Shown here piece after piece: positions 9,201 to 21,008 of a DNA stretch of 64,000 nt; within the stretch, counting starts at the first letter, position 1; the number at the start of each line of letters is the position of its first letter. The position numbers and the translations under genes were made by a program. Below the pieces are notes generated by a model that searched no databases, was not told the origin of the DNA, and worked only from the letters and a program-made list of their open reading frames with translations. Source of the DNA: Prinia subflava (lineage: Eukaryota > Chordata > Aves > Passeriformes > Cisticolidae); the NCBI RefSeq assembly GCF_021018805.1, contig NW_026960610.1, positions 868,001-932,000 of the forward strand. Direction: 5' to 3'.

Positions 9201-9528
9201 TGTTGCCATGAGTTTTTCCTGGTTTGCTGAGCGTTCATATTAAAGGAGAAATGTGCAGTTTCTCACGCTGGTGAATTGTAAACACAGGACCATGTTTTGT
9301 AAATATTGGCAATGTTATAATTCCTTCTCCAAGAGAAGGGGAGGTTGAATGACAGCCTCCTGGACCAATGTGGTGTTGAGGTGGGAATTCCTTCCTCCAA
9401 TCCACAGGCCTCATAGAGAAAGTATAAAAGTAGGTTTTTGTAAATAAACCGGGTCTTCTGTCCTGCTGCTCGGATGCACCCAGATCTGTGTCCCCAGTCT
9501 GTTTTCTGGTTAGGCCTCCACGGTGATA
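9201..9528 (+). mobile_element. Solo LTR, family A (328 bp), 6-bp TSD CACATC
   Basis: Begins TGTTGCCATGA and ends GGTGATA; flanked by CACATC at 9195-9200 and 9529-9534. It has TATAAAAG near 9422 and AATAAA near 9441, in the order U3-R-U5. The same family is at 17509-17846 (plus) and 17894-18218 (minus). A 6-bp duplication suggests an alpha/beta (ERVK-like) integrase. Confidence 0.85.
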
Positions 9529-10314
9529 CACATCTGGAAGCTGGACCCCACCATCTAGAAGACATATCCTGGATGTACATCCTGGAATATTGAAATATTG
9601 AAATAGATCACAATAGCCTATAGAATTATACAGGACCAACTATGGATTTATGACTATTAAGTATTGAATTATGACGTTAAAACTAGAAATGGAAACTGCT
9701 GAGAAAGCTTATGAATATGTATGAATATAGCCAATAAAATACCAGCAAGTCCAGCAATCAGTGTGCAGTCGGAAGGGAAAACCCCTACCACTGTACCCAG
9801 CGCGCTGTCTTTGCTCACACTTTACCATGCTAATTAATTAATAATTAAATTGAATTGCTGCTTGATATATTGGCCATGTCAAGCGTCTCATTTCTAACAA
9901 TTACATACATGATTCAAACTTTCCTTTCAAATCTTGGTTGTTCCTGTTTAATCTCAACCCCCCCCCTTCTCCCTTCCATCTATAAATCTGGTCTTCTCAT
10001 GGCTCCATTCAGTCGCAGGCTAAACCATAAATCTTTTCTCAGAGCCTTTTTAGAGTTGTTGCTGCTATCTCTTATCAAGCCAGTGTAATAAATACTGTTG
10101 AATAATTCGTGTTTTGGGGTATATAAAATGTAAATATGTTTTGTTAAATGAAATGCACAAGCAGGTCGGGCATGAAGCCGACTAATTCCAGAACGGGCAA
10201 CACCCAAAAGCCGCGAATCCGGAAAGACAATGCCGGGAAATCGGGAAGCACACTATTAACACCAGAATAAAGGGTAAATCAAGATTGGAATCACTCCTCC
10301 AGGGTGGTGGAACT

Positions 10315-10382
10315 GTGAAGTGCCCAGCCATCGCGGGAGATACAAATCGTGAAGTGCCCAGCCATCGCGGGAGATACAAATC
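10315..10382 (+). repeat. 34-bp tandem duplication in LTR U3
   Basis: Two identical 34-bp units, 10315-10348 and 10349-10382, each beginning GTGAAGTGCCCAGCC. Enhancer duplications of this kind are common in retroviral U3 regions. Confidence 0.9.
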
Positions 10383-10400
10383 AGGAGAACGCCTTCCGTT

Positions 10401-10438
10401 CAGGATTTCACCTCCCATTCAGGATTTCACCTCCCATT
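10401..10438 (+). repeat. 19-bp tandem duplication in LTR U3
   Basis: Two identical copies of CAGGATTTCACCTCCCATT, 10401-10419 and 10420-10438, close downstream of the 34-bp duplication. Confidence 0.9.
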
Positions 10439-10785
10439 CATACACCAGAGGAACAGACTTAACATTCATCTTTCCTCGGAAGCCCTATTCAGCAGACCAA
10501 AGGGCAGAAATGAATATGAAGAAACAGACCCAAAGACAAAGAACTGTGGGGAAATACTCTGCTGCCAGCAAAATAAACTGTATAAAAGGGGACCCCAAAA
10601 AGGGCCAATTGGTGAACGAGGAGAGTTATGGTGCGATAGAGGCCGTAGCTGAGGTTCACACAGTGCTGATCCCGGGCATTGACACTGAACTTCCGATTGC
10701 TGGCTTGACCAAATTTTATGTCCTGTAATTCTTTAATTAATAAAATTTTATTTTATTAATTGGAATTGGCTTGGCATTTATAACA

Positions 10786-13302
10786 CTAGGATACTGTGAA
10801 AAAATTCTTTGGTTATCTTCTCTATTTCTCGAGCTAATTACAAAAGCATCTTTACATAACATAGTTTCTATTTTATTATTGTGCTATAACCTAAAAACTA
10901 CATTTACCATATTACTGAAAGAAACTATATGAATACAGCATAACTTCCTGACATAACACATGGGATATTCATTTTAATATGTGCAAAAAGCCAATTATAT
11001 AATATGCATTTATAACAGGCGGCTTGTTCTGCCCCTTGGCAGTGTTTGCCGTTTGCACTGGGGCTGCTCTGGTCTGGGAAGGGGTAGCTTACAAGAGATG
11101 CACATCCAGAGAAATTTAATATAGAGGCTTTCACTGAGGAAAAAAAATAAGGAATAAAGATATTGCCCACATTTTCAATAAATACAAAGGGTTAGTGGGT
11201 TCTCAGTGCACCTCTCCTGACATGGCTGTCAGTGTCCCAGAGCCAGATGTCGGTGGTGTCCATCCATCCTCCCACGAGGGATGGTCCTGGGCTCTCTGGG
11301 ACTCGGTGCCTCCGGTGACTGGGCAAAAACCCCCTCCAGGCATGGCCCCTGCGGCGGGGAGGGGATTGGCATCAGCACCCATAGCTTTAATGTGGTTTTT
11401 GCTGGTGCTGAAAGGCAGAAAGTAAGGCAGAAAATGATGGGAGAAGACAGGAGTTTGGTGCAAATGAGGGAGAAAAGAACCTGCGGTGTGAAGTGGGGAG
11501 AAGGCGGCTGGACAAAAGACTTGGTGGAATTGAGTCTGAAAGGTAATATGAAATATGATGGATGCTGGATTGCACCCTGACACTATTGATTAGGGGGGAA
11601 AAAAGCCATAAACCCCACACCCAAACAAAACAAGTCAGAAAGGTTGGCTTGGCAGAGAAAGGGGAAATGGAAGAAGACTGAGGCTGGGAGATAGCAAGGA
11701 AGATGGCCTGAGGAGACAGGAGCTCTGCGCTCAGCAAGGACAGAACTTCTGGAATGGCATATTCCTGTTTCTGATGCTGTGGAAGAACTGATTATTTGAA
11801 TGATCAGGCTCTAAGAGACATCCCCAGCCATGGGGGAAGAAAAGAAAGTCTGAAGAAGACAATAAAACACATTGACCTGATAATGAGACAGTTGGAGTGT
11901 ATATGGTGTTGATAGGAAAGCAGTTATGCAGTCTGGAGGAAGTGGAAATAATGCAATTTGTTATTAAAGGGCAGTTAATTTCTCTCAGTTGTGTGCTTGC
12001 AATCCTATACTTTCCCATAGAGTGTCACAAAACCAAAGCCGGCATGTCAGGGCAACCATGGAAACCAGGGCATGGAACAAATGAGGGTCCCACACACAAG
12101 GGCTTTTGTGGTCAGACAAGTTCACTGCTTCTTTGCATTTCTTTTTGTACTTAATAACTTACACCCGTAGCCCACTTACCATGTGTGTTACATACCTGCA
12201 CATGCACTTGTCTAAGCATGGTTGCATGTGACTCTCAAATTCATGTAATTTCAAAACACTTAGAGTAAATTTATGTTTATCCTTTGGGCTTAATTACCAA
12301 AAATTTATTTGAAGAAATAAACTTTATATTTAATAACTGACTTGCTGTAGGCTGTAGGGAAATGTCAGTAACAGCACCACAGATGAAACCACGAATTCTG
12401 AAAGCAGCAAGTTTTTCTCAGCTCCACCATAAAGAATGGGGCATTTCAGAGGCTAGGGAGAGTCCTGCTCTGGGGATTTTGTATTTCCTCAGGCTTTACT
12501 CCTTTAATACAAAGTTCTGTTTTTAAAAAGTGATCTCACAAGGAGTTAGGAGCAATCAAATTAGGAGGATTTGACTATTAGGAGACAGACATTGAATTAA
12601 GCTTTAATTAATTGGAAGAGGAGAAAATGATTGGTCTGTTCAGGTAGTTCATGCGGTGGAATGGCATCTTTTGTATCTGCTGGAATATTTACTTCAGGAC
12701 TTACATATATACATTGATATGTTCCAACACTCCCCTGTTCTGCATGAAGAATTCTGAATATTTGGATCTCTTGCTTGCACTTAGGAAATGGGCTCTGAAT
12801 CAAGTGGATGTTCTGCAGACATAACGGGAATGCTGATTAACTTATTTCCTTTATGCCAATTTAGTGAAGCTTGAAATGAAATCCAGTGTCAGCAATCATA
12901 ACAACCAAATCCTTTTCTGTTTAATAACAAAAAAAATAGCAACTGGTGTGAGATTAAAAGAACAGTATAGTTTATTTAATTTAGCAGAATGGAATATACC
13001 TTGCTTTGCACCAGAAATATCATCATTAATACCAGAAAACAGATTATTTCTCAGTTTGCATCTGATTACTTCACCCTCCCTGTACTCCATCCCTGCCATA
13101 TAACAGCCTGCCACAGATATGTGGCGGTGAGATGTCATTTTACATGATCTTGGTGGACTGAGCTGGTGGTTTATTGTCATTGTCACACAGTCAAGGAGGT
13201 ACTAATGCACCTGCGGGTGCAGGAAGAGATGGGACAACCACAAAGGCTTCCCGAGGGGTTTCTGCCCTTGCCTGGAATCCTTGGGGAGACGAAAGGATCA
13301 AA
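10786..13302. other. Intergenic, no gene recognised
   Basis: 2.5 kb of unique-looking sequence with only short reading frames on both strands and no conserved domain that I recognise. The frames near 11203-11737 are proline/serine-rich and overlap on opposite strands, which is typical of non-coding DNA. Confidence 0.5.
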
Positions 13303-13308
13303 TTCCAC

Positions 13309-13748
13309 TGTTGCATAGTGGGTTTGGGGGGGTCCCCGGGGGGGACTCCCCGGGGGGTCCCCCTGGCTCTATGTTTGCTGGTATTGGCATGCAGACAGGC
13401 AAGGAGACTTCAGACGGCTGGTGAGGTGCTGTTTAGATGAGGATTTATTTGGAGTTCAACTTCAGGAAGGCAACAGGGTTACTGAGGGAGAGGGGGAAAG
13501 GAAGGGGAGAGAGGGAAGGGGAGAGGGAAGGGGAGAGGTGTAGAGCCTCCAGAGCCTCCGGAGCAAAAAGAAGGAGGGCCCTCTCCCTCTGCACCCTTAA
13601 CAGGGAGATTCAAAGTGGGTGCACGTTGATTCTCGGGCCAATGGGATTAGATACATGATACTGCAGGGAAGGTTACAGACTTGGGATAAACCATACACTT
13701 TCCAGGGGTGAGCCAGAGCACACCATTTCAATAAAATGCAATTCCACA
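13309..13748 (-). mobile_element. Solo LTR, family D (440 bp), 6-bp TSD TTCCAC
   Basis: The minus strand begins TGTGGAATTGCATTTTATTG and ends TATGCAACA. It is flanked by TTCCAC at 13303-13308 and 13749-13754. It carries AATAAA on the minus strand near 13445, a purine-rich GGGGAGAGGGAA tract, and C/G palindromes (13333-13364). The plus-strand relative is at 19133-19552. Confidence 0.88.
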
Positions 13749-13854
13749 TTCCACCTCCAAGGAGTTGGTACAAACACCTTGTGTTCATGTACAGGAAGAG
13801 GTTTGTCCAGCAAAGCTAACATGCTGCAGCCATCTGGATGTGATAAAAGGTTGT

Positions 13855-14500
13855 TGTTATAAATGCCAGGACAATGTATTTCCAAATTCAATAATTTGGT
13901 TTATTAAAAATTCAAATCACAAAATTTGGAACCAAATCACAGAATTTTAAGCAACAAAAAAAAAAAAAAACAACCCCACAAACAGTGATACCTACTTGAC
14001 AGAGTTTCTCCCGGGAAAAAGAGCCAAGGGTGACCCTTAGGCACAGAGCCTGGCAGTCTGGTCTCTAGCTGGGTACACAAATTCGCCCGCTTAGGGGCTC
14101 AGTTTAAATACGCTTTATTTCCCCTTCGGCAGCACTCTTCCCATTGTTTCTGTTAAGCACCGGCAATTAAGAGTGTTTACACTAAGCCCTGAAAAAGTCC
14201 CTCGATCCGTATTCAAATGCTAATGTCCAGAGTAAGTCCTTGCTTTGAGGTAATCTAACGGCCGCAGCAGCGTGTGATGACTTTGCCGCACGTAGGCTAG
14301 TGACCAGAGTAAGTCCTTGCTCTTAGGTGATCTTCGCTGCACGTAGTCAGAGTGTAGGTTGGTCAATGTTCATTGTCTTCTTCTGACAGCATTAGTGCCT
14401 TGTATTTTCACCTTCTATTTCTGGACCGGGAAGATCAGGAGAGGTGCTCCACGGAAATCTGTGAGGCACGCGGGTGGAGCACGTACACATACTTTTATAC
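13855..14500 (-). mobile_element. Solo LTR, family C-like, minus orientation
   Basis: Starts TGTTATAAATGCC on the plus strand, i.e. the 3' terminus GGCATTTATAACA read on the minus strand, followed by the A/T-rich poly(A)-signal region and a GC-richer body. The right boundary is estimated. No target duplication was identified. Confidence 0.55.
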
Positions 14501-15219
14501 AATATATTACAGTTGCCAGTTTATAATTATCTATAGAACATGAATTAAATAACCCTATTTTTCACAGTTGTTAAAAGCAATGTACTCTTGCATTTTCACA
14601 GTGATATTCTCCTCTTGCCCAGGCAACTGACAGAAGCTTGATTTTGGCACTGTTCTCCCGAAACATATTTTTTTTGGCAGTTCCCAAGGTCTATCTCCTC
14701 TTTGTAGCTCTGGAGGGAGCAAAATAAAGCTCTGTTCCTCTCATGTTTAATAAATCCTTCAGCTGTCCTTAGAAAAAAGTTCAAAAGTAGGGTCAGATGT
14801 TGTCTGATTCCTCTTTAATTCCATAAGTTATTATATTCAATGCTTGTAGGATTCAACCTCTAACAAATATCCACTGCATATTATGTATCATGAGTAATTT
14901 CTTTATTGATTGTGGCAATCTTAACAATAAAATTTACATGATAGTTGGACTGTGGTAACATAAGCTCAAACTCACTTTCTCAGCTGTTTTCCTTTAATGA
15001 GAGAAGAATGAATGATTGTTACCACAATGCAGAGAAAATGCTTTACCCTCTTGCTTAGCAGAGAGAAATGATTTTGCAGTTGGCATGATTTTGGGAGCCA
15101 CTGATGGATGGCAAGCTGATCCTGGTTTTCTAAGACATTCACATTCTTTATGTTTATTGCTGGATGTGAGAAGGAGGACCATGATGTTTCTGTACAGCAT
15201 TACAGTTTTACTGCATGTT

Positions 15220-15978
15220 TGTCTTGGGTTATGTAACCAAAAAAAGTGTATTCTATTTCATCTGTTGAAAGCAGCTGGGGAGATGATTTTTTTTTCATCT
15301 CTTGTAACTCCAGGGAGAGGAGGGTGGATGCCTTCTGATAATAGGCCAGCTGGTAAAACCAGGTGGGGCAGTGTTTCTTATCTCTCTCATCAACTGTCCA
15401 CCCTCCGGGGGATATCTTCTGTTACTGGGCCATTAAGGCTCACCAATGACAGGGCACATCACATCATCCCATTGTGAGATGCTCCACCCAGTGGGGGGGA
15501 GCCAACCATTCCCTACCCAGATAAAAATGGGGACCCAGGAACACCAGGTATCTGGTTTTCCACTGGATTCCTGGAAGAAAACTGGACTCATCTTACCACC
15601 ACTGGACCCTTTCTACAAGATCATCTCTACTCCACAGAACCACTTCTGTTACTCCAAGAGGATTTGTTTGGACTGCTTCCAACACCCTGACCAACAGGGT
15701 GTCAGGTCGTATCTCTGACTCTGTCAGGGTTTTCTAAGACTTTTGTTTGCTTGCTTGCTTGTGGTTGTTTTTTTGTTTTTTTTTTTTTTTTTTTTGTATT
15801 ACTGCATTTATATCTTTAATATTCCTCGTAAAGAACTGTTATTCCTATTTTCATATTTTTTGTCTGAAAGCTCCTAATTGCAAAATTATAATAAATTGGA
15901 GGGAGGGAGTTTACATTCTCCATTCCAAGGGGAGCTCCAACTTTCCCTGGCAGATACCTGTCTTTCCAAACCAAGACA
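15220..15978 (+). mobile_element. Solo ERVL-like LTR, family B, copy 1
   Basis: Bounded by the inverted repeat TGTCTTGG...CCAAGACA. It has a conserved interior (CTCACCAATGACAGGGCACA, then TGAGATGCTCCACCCAGTGG) and a U5 with GTAAAGAACTGTTATTCC. It is nearly identical to 22937-23679 over several hundred bases, with a further copy at 58012. The expected 5-bp duplication is not clear: ATGTT precedes it but recurs only 5 nt after the right end. Confidence 0.8.
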
Positions 15979-15983
15979 ACTCC

Positions 15984-17502
15984 ATGTTATACTGCCTGAC
16001 ATCAGTTGTTCTAATAAGGTATTGACATATACTGAGAGCCAATATGCAAAACCTTATAATTTCTTTTTAAAGCTTTAGTTCATTAAGGAATATAAATTCA
16101 TGCCTAATTTCATTTGCATCGTATGCTTACTCCTTTGTGAATCCTTTAGCAGTTTCAGCAGTTTAGATACTATATCTGTAATCAAACTTTTCTTAGCCCT
16201 GGGACTTGCCAAAATTGATGGATGAGTGTGGTCTGAAGCAAAGTGTCCACTGTTTAATGAAGCACTGAGTAACTTAATGTTTCTGATTCCTGGTGCAGAA
16301 GAGTAGAGGTTGTGATAAAAAGAAGAAAGAGATAATCCCTAGGACATGCAGTAATCATTAAATCATTCTAATGTATTTTTATTTATTCTTTTAGATATCT
16401 CTAAATAAAAGGGCAATTCCTGTATTTTTTTCCAGGGAAAAGATTGTGGAAGAACTGATTATTCCTTCCCAGGATGCAGAGAAAGTATTTGGTTCCATTT
16501 CATGTGGAAAGGGTGGAAAGAGGAATGTATTAATGCTGGCCAGAGAGGTCCCAGATTGACTTGGCATAGGGGGATGAACCACAGGGACCTTCTTGGGACA
16601 GTGCCAGCAACTGAGAGTTACAGCTATTCACAAGTTTTCCTTCTCACACAGCCCCAGTTTGAAGCCTGTGGACTGAGGATTTGGTGTCCAGACACCGCAA
16701 TGAAGACTATGGCCTGTCCAGCACAAGGTGACATCTGCAGTGCCTCAGCTGCATGTGTGAGTCTGCTTGGTGGCAGGGCAGGGACGGCTCCTGGCAGCTC
16801 TGTGCTGATAGCTCCGAAAAAACACTCCTTATCTAATCCCTGTGCAGATGGCAGCGTTTCTGAGCTGTTTGGTTTCTGGGGGAGGTGGTGGTAGGAAACC
16901 AAACCAATAAACACTGCTGCGAGAAACTGCTGAGTCAAGACTGGGGAAATCATGTGAAAAGCCAAAAAAAGAAAGCTAGGTGGGGAGGTGAAGAGATCAG
17001 AGAGCAGGTTGCAGCAAAGAGCTGCAAAACTTCCTGTAAAACCGCTCGTGTTGCGACACAGCCGGAAAAACACATTCTCAGTGCAGGCTGGGAGCAGAGC
17101 ACAGGCATTTCATCACAGCCTTTACACAAACACAGCTCACACACAGCTTGGGTTAATCGTGTGCTGGAAGCTCAGGGGTGAAAGCAAAGCAGGAGCTGGG
17201 CCTTGACACAGTGCTGGGGCAGCAGCTGCCCCTTTGCTGTTCCACTGCTGCCCCTTGCTGCTGCGGGGTGCAGGGTGAGGGGTACCAGCAATGTTGGGAT
17301 GCCCTGTAGTGCTCAAAAGCATTTCCAGCTGCTGCTGGATGTGATGTGTGCTACAGCACTCAGCAGCTGGATTAACATGTGGCAGCAGATGAGATTTATA
17401 CATTTTGTGAGTCAGACCAAGCTGCTTGTAGATGTAGCTCTGTTGAATGTGAAAAAAAGAACTTGTTTGACTGACATGTTCTTTGGGCTTGTTACAGCAA
17501 AG
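15984..17502. other. Intergenic, no gene recognised
   Basis: 1.5 kb with short overlapping reading frames only. I see no splice-supported exon or recognisable repeat. Confidence 0.5.
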
Positions 17503-17508
17503 TAGAGG

Positions 17509-17846
17509 TGTTGCCATGATTCTTCCCAGTTTCCTGAGCGTTCATACTAAAGCAGAAGCGTGCAGCTTCTCACGCTCCTTACTATAAACACTGTCCATGT
17601 TTTGCTAACTCTTTCATTGTTTACATATTTCTAGGTGGGAGGAGAAAAGTGATTGACAGTTGGCTTGACCAATGTGGATTGAGAGGTGGAATTCCATCCT
17701 CTAATCCACAGGCCCCATAGGAAATGTATAAAACTGAGTTTTGTAAATAAACTTGGCTCTCGGGCTCTGGCTCTCCTGCCCTGCTGCTGTTGAACCCAGA
17801 CCTCTGTCTCATGAGTATGTCCTTATCAGCTAGGCTCGCGGTGATA
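17509..17846 (+). mobile_element. Solo LTR, family A (338 bp), 6-bp TSD TAGAGG
   Basis: TGTTGCCATGATTCTTCCC..., ending GGTGATA. Flanked by TAGAGG at 17503-17508 and 17847-17852. TATAAAA near 17726 and AATAAA near 17742. It shares its start and 3' end with 9201-9528. Confidence 0.88.
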
Positions 17847-17893
17847 TAGAGGTGTGTCAATACTCTCCCTTTTGTGGTTTGATCGACATACAG

Positions 17894-18218
17894 TGTCGCT
17901 GTTTGCCACGCTCAAATGACCACACGAAGACTGAAAGTGAGAGAGAGACAGCAGGGCAGAAAAAGCTCTGCCCTTTGTTTATTACATCCTATTATATGCT
18001 TTCAGAAAAGTGGCCATGGATTGGAGGGTGGAACTCCCACCCCCATCCACGATTGGCCAAAGGGACTGCCAGACAACCTGGTCCGCTCCTGGAGAGGAAT
18101 TCGCAACAATGGCAGTATTTACAAAAAATATCTCCTGTTTACATGAGCAAAGCATGAGAAAGTGAGAATGTGTACTTCAGTATGAATGCTCAGAAAACTA
18201 GGAAATATCATAGTGACA
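17894..18218 (-). mobile_element. Solo LTR, family A relative (325 bp), 6-bp TSD ATACAG
   Basis: Ends TGTCGCT and AGTGACA. Flanked by ATACAG at 17888-17893 and 18219-18224. The minus strand starts TGTCACTATGATATTTCC, clearly related to the start of 17509-17846. AATAAA on the minus strand near 17980. It forms an inverted pair with the LTR 47 bp to its left. Confidence 0.85.
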
Positions 18219-18668
18219 ATACAGTGCTAACTTGCTTGAGATACATCTGTCAGCTTCAGAGCAGAAATTATTGTATGAAAATAGCTCTGCACAGGAGGCA
18301 CCTCCCACTTCCAGCTCTTATGAAAGATGTGTTGTCTGTAACATTTTCTGAGAGTTTTCAGCAGGAAAAGAAGTTACATCTAAAATACAAGGCTGGGAGG
18401 GAAACTGGATATTTTAATTAGAGGACTTCAGTGCTCAGGATCTCTTGTGACCTAGAAAACCAGTTACATCCCTTTTACAGAGAACATAATGATATTTGTA
18501 GTTAGTCTATATTTTCCAGCTCTGGCAGAGATCAGAAACCAGGTCTGGCAAACACCAGCCTGTTCACCGCATTGTCCTGAAACAGAGCTCTTTGGGGGAA
18601 TGATCTCTCTCCAGTTTGAGGTTATGTGTTTATTTTGTGCTTTTGGAGCTAGGATTTGAAGTAGCAAC

Positions 18669-19002
18669 TGTTGTTATTATTTTCGGACAGCACAGGAATA
18701 ACAGCATGACTCTCCATGATGGTAAAAATGAGAGCAAACTTTATTCTTCTAAATTCTACTTTTATAGAGTAGTTTGGTACAAAGAACATGATTGGTTATT
18801 CAGCATCTACACCCTTTTGTAAACATTTCTTTCCAGTAAACATGTTGGAAAAAACACCACCTGTGGATGGTTTCTCACTTCCCGGTTTGTTTGAATTCCT
18901 CCTTTAGATTTCTCAGGCTAACATGAGAAAGTTGCTCATCTGCCTTTCACACAGACACTGGCAGAGCCTGAAGCCTAAATTCAGACCAATGTCAGGCCCA
19001 CA
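18669..19002 (-). mobile_element. Solo LTR, family E (334 bp), 6-bp TSD AGCAAC
   Basis: The plus strand runs TGTTGTTATTATTTTCGG to GTCAGGCCCACA. Flanked by AGCAAC at 18663-18668 and 19003-19008. The minus strand has TATAAAAG (about 18770-18763) and AATAAAG (about 18744-18738), which sets the orientation. The second copy, at 58670-59002, is nested in another LTR. Confidence 0.88.
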
Positions 19003-19132
19003 AGCAACTGCTGCTGTAGGAATAAAAAAGGGAGATACTGAAGAGATACACACACAGTGCCAGTTCTGCAAGTGACAGAATCACAGCCCTGTGGTTGCAG
19101 AACCAGTTCTGACCTATTCCCCAGCCACATCC

Positions 19133-19552
19133 TGTGGAATTGCATTTTATGGAAATGGTATACTCTCGTTCACCCCTGGAAAATGTATGGTTTATCCCAA
19201 GTCTGTACCCTCCCTGCAGTATCCTGTAACTCTATTGGCTGGAGAATGTTACCGCGCCCACTTTGAACCTCTGTGTTAAGGGTGCAATCCGAGAGGGCTC
19301 TTCCTCTTTTGCCCTGGTGGTCTTCGGGGACTGCTCCCTCCCTATCCCTCTCCCCTTCTCCCCCTCCCCCCTTCCCTTCCCCCTCTCCCGCAGGACCATG
19401 CTCCCTGCCTGGAGTGAGACTTTGAATAAACCCTCATCTCAGCAGCCGTCTGAAGTCTCTTTGCCTGCCAGCACACGAACACCTAGGACCCTAGGAACCG
19501 GGGGTCTCCCGGGGGACCCTCCCCGGGGACACCCCCCAAAATTTAAACTACA
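19133..19552 (+). mobile_element. Solo LTR, family D (420 bp), 6-bp TSD ACATCC
   Basis: Starts TGTGGAATTGCATTTTATGG and ends AAACTACA. Flanked by ACATCC at 19127-19132 and 19553-19558. AATAAA near 19424; a pyrimidine tract and the C/G palindrome block near 19500-19530 match the family D copy at 13309. Confidence 0.88.
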
Positions 19553-19558
19553 ACATCC

Positions 19559-20178
19559 TACAAAAAAGCTTTACCTGTGCTATGACAAGGTTTCTGCTCA
19601 CCTCTGCAGAGGCTGTTTTGTAGTTTTTGTTCCCATCTCATGCTTGAAAGCTGCACCTTCTCCCCTGAATGCATGTGGCAGAACTTGCCCTGTGCAGTGC
19701 CCTGCCCAGCCTTCACTGAAAATTAATCGAGCAGCTTTGCCTTGAGCCTCAAACTAGCACCAGCTGAAGGACTTTGTGGATGTAATCAAAGGCCTGCTTT
19801 TGACAAAGGTATCTGTTTTTGGCCATGATAATGAATTTTTTTCAGCTATACCTCAAGCTTCAGAGACTACACAATGGTAAAACAGAACAGGCACTGTGAT
19901 AATTTCATAGCAAGTTCAGTCCAGAAGGGAAAAATAAAGCTATATATTAAGTGAACATGTTGCTAATAATCCAGCACTGATATTTCACACTGAATTAAAA
20001 CTCCTTACTGCTCCAAATAGTAACAAGCAATCTATTCCATATAATTTCAAATGCAATTTACCTGCATGCTAGCCCCTCTCTGCAAAGTCATAGTGACTAA
20101 GCTTTGCAAAGAAGCATAGGAGCCCTTGAGCCCTGCAAAGGCCTGGGCAGTGACCCTCTGCATTCCTTAATTGCATAA
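19559..20178. other. Intergenic, nothing recognised
   Basis: About 620 bp without coding potential or a repeat family I recognise. Confidence 0.5.
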
Positions 20179-20183
20179 CACAT

Positions 20184-21003
20184 TGTTAGGGGTTAGATTT
20201 GCCTCTTTTTATCACTTAGAGAATTTTTTCCCATAAGTTTCTAAGAAACCTTAATGACAGTACTTAGCCAGAACAAAGAGAGTAGTTGAAGGACATGGCA
20301 GCACAAGGCTACACCTATTGTTTTTGAGTCCCTGGGAGTGTCCCTCAGAAGACAGAGATAATGCAAGCTTTGAAAAAAGTAAAAAAAAAATGCTAGGGGA
20401 GGGGAGCTCACTCTTGCTCTCAGCATCGAGGGAGACAGTCAAGCTGCCCCTCGCTGCAGGAAGAGTTCATGGCCATCACTCTGCCTCTGCCTCGTCCTGG
20501 GAAATCTACCATCATCTGCTTGTGTACCCAGGAATCCTGAGCTCGTTTTCTCCAGCCCTCCCCCCACTGCCACTGCTTCTTCGGAGCTTTGAAGCTCTCC
20601 TGCTACTCTGTAGCCCAGCACTGCCAAGCCCTGCTGGGACATCCCCTGCAATTCCAGCTACCAGCGCAGAGCTCCTCATCTCATCCACCAGCCCGGGACT
20701 TTCCACCCTTCCAGCTCAGCCTCTCAGAGTCCTGCAGGGACACCAAAATCAAACTACCCCGGGCTTTTTGTGAAAGAAAGCCCTCAAAGTTCTTAGTTCT
20801 GTTTATTACTAATGCTGTAGTTGTTGTTTGTTGTTTTGTCATATACACTAGTAAAGAACTGTTATTCCTATCCCCATACCTCTGTCTGAAAGCCCCTTTA
20901 CTTTTCTAAATTAGAATAATTTAGAGAGAAAAGATTTGAATTCTCCATCTCTAAAGAAGTCCTGCCCCCTTCCTAGCAGATACCTGTCTTTCAAACCAAG
21001 ACA
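20184..21003 (+). mobile_element. Solo ERVL-like LTR, family B relative (820 bp), 5-bp TSD CACAT
   Basis: Begins TGTTAGGGGTTAG and ends AACCAAGACA. Flanked by CACAT at 20179-20183 and 21004-21008. Its U5 contains the AGTAAAGAACTGTTATTCC block shared with the TGTCTTGG copies, but the 5' half has diverged. A 5-bp duplication fits ERVL-type integration. Confidence 0.85.
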
Positions 21004-21008
21004 CACAT

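Larger units (their letters stand above)
10137..10785 (+). mobile_element. Solo LTR, family C, with two internal tandem duplications
   Basis: The 3' end is GGCATTTATAACA. TATAAAAG lies near 10579, an AATAAA-like signal near 10738, and GATAGAGGCC near 10635. The same architecture is seen on the minus strand at 62472-62990, and the 3' terminus recurs at 13855 and 63686. The left boundary is approximate and no target duplication was found. It contains a 34-bp direct repeat (10315-10348, 10349-10382) and a 19-bp repeat (10401-10419, 10420-10438). Confidence 0.65.

Noticed and set aside
10285..10728. Plus-strand frame of 147 codons
   Set aside because: Lies wholly in a family C LTR and crosses its tandem duplications and TATA region; no protein similarity recognised.
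13437..13658. Arg/Glu/Gly-rich plus-strand frame
   Set aside because: Product of the GGGGAGAGGGAA purine tract in the antisense of a family D LTR.
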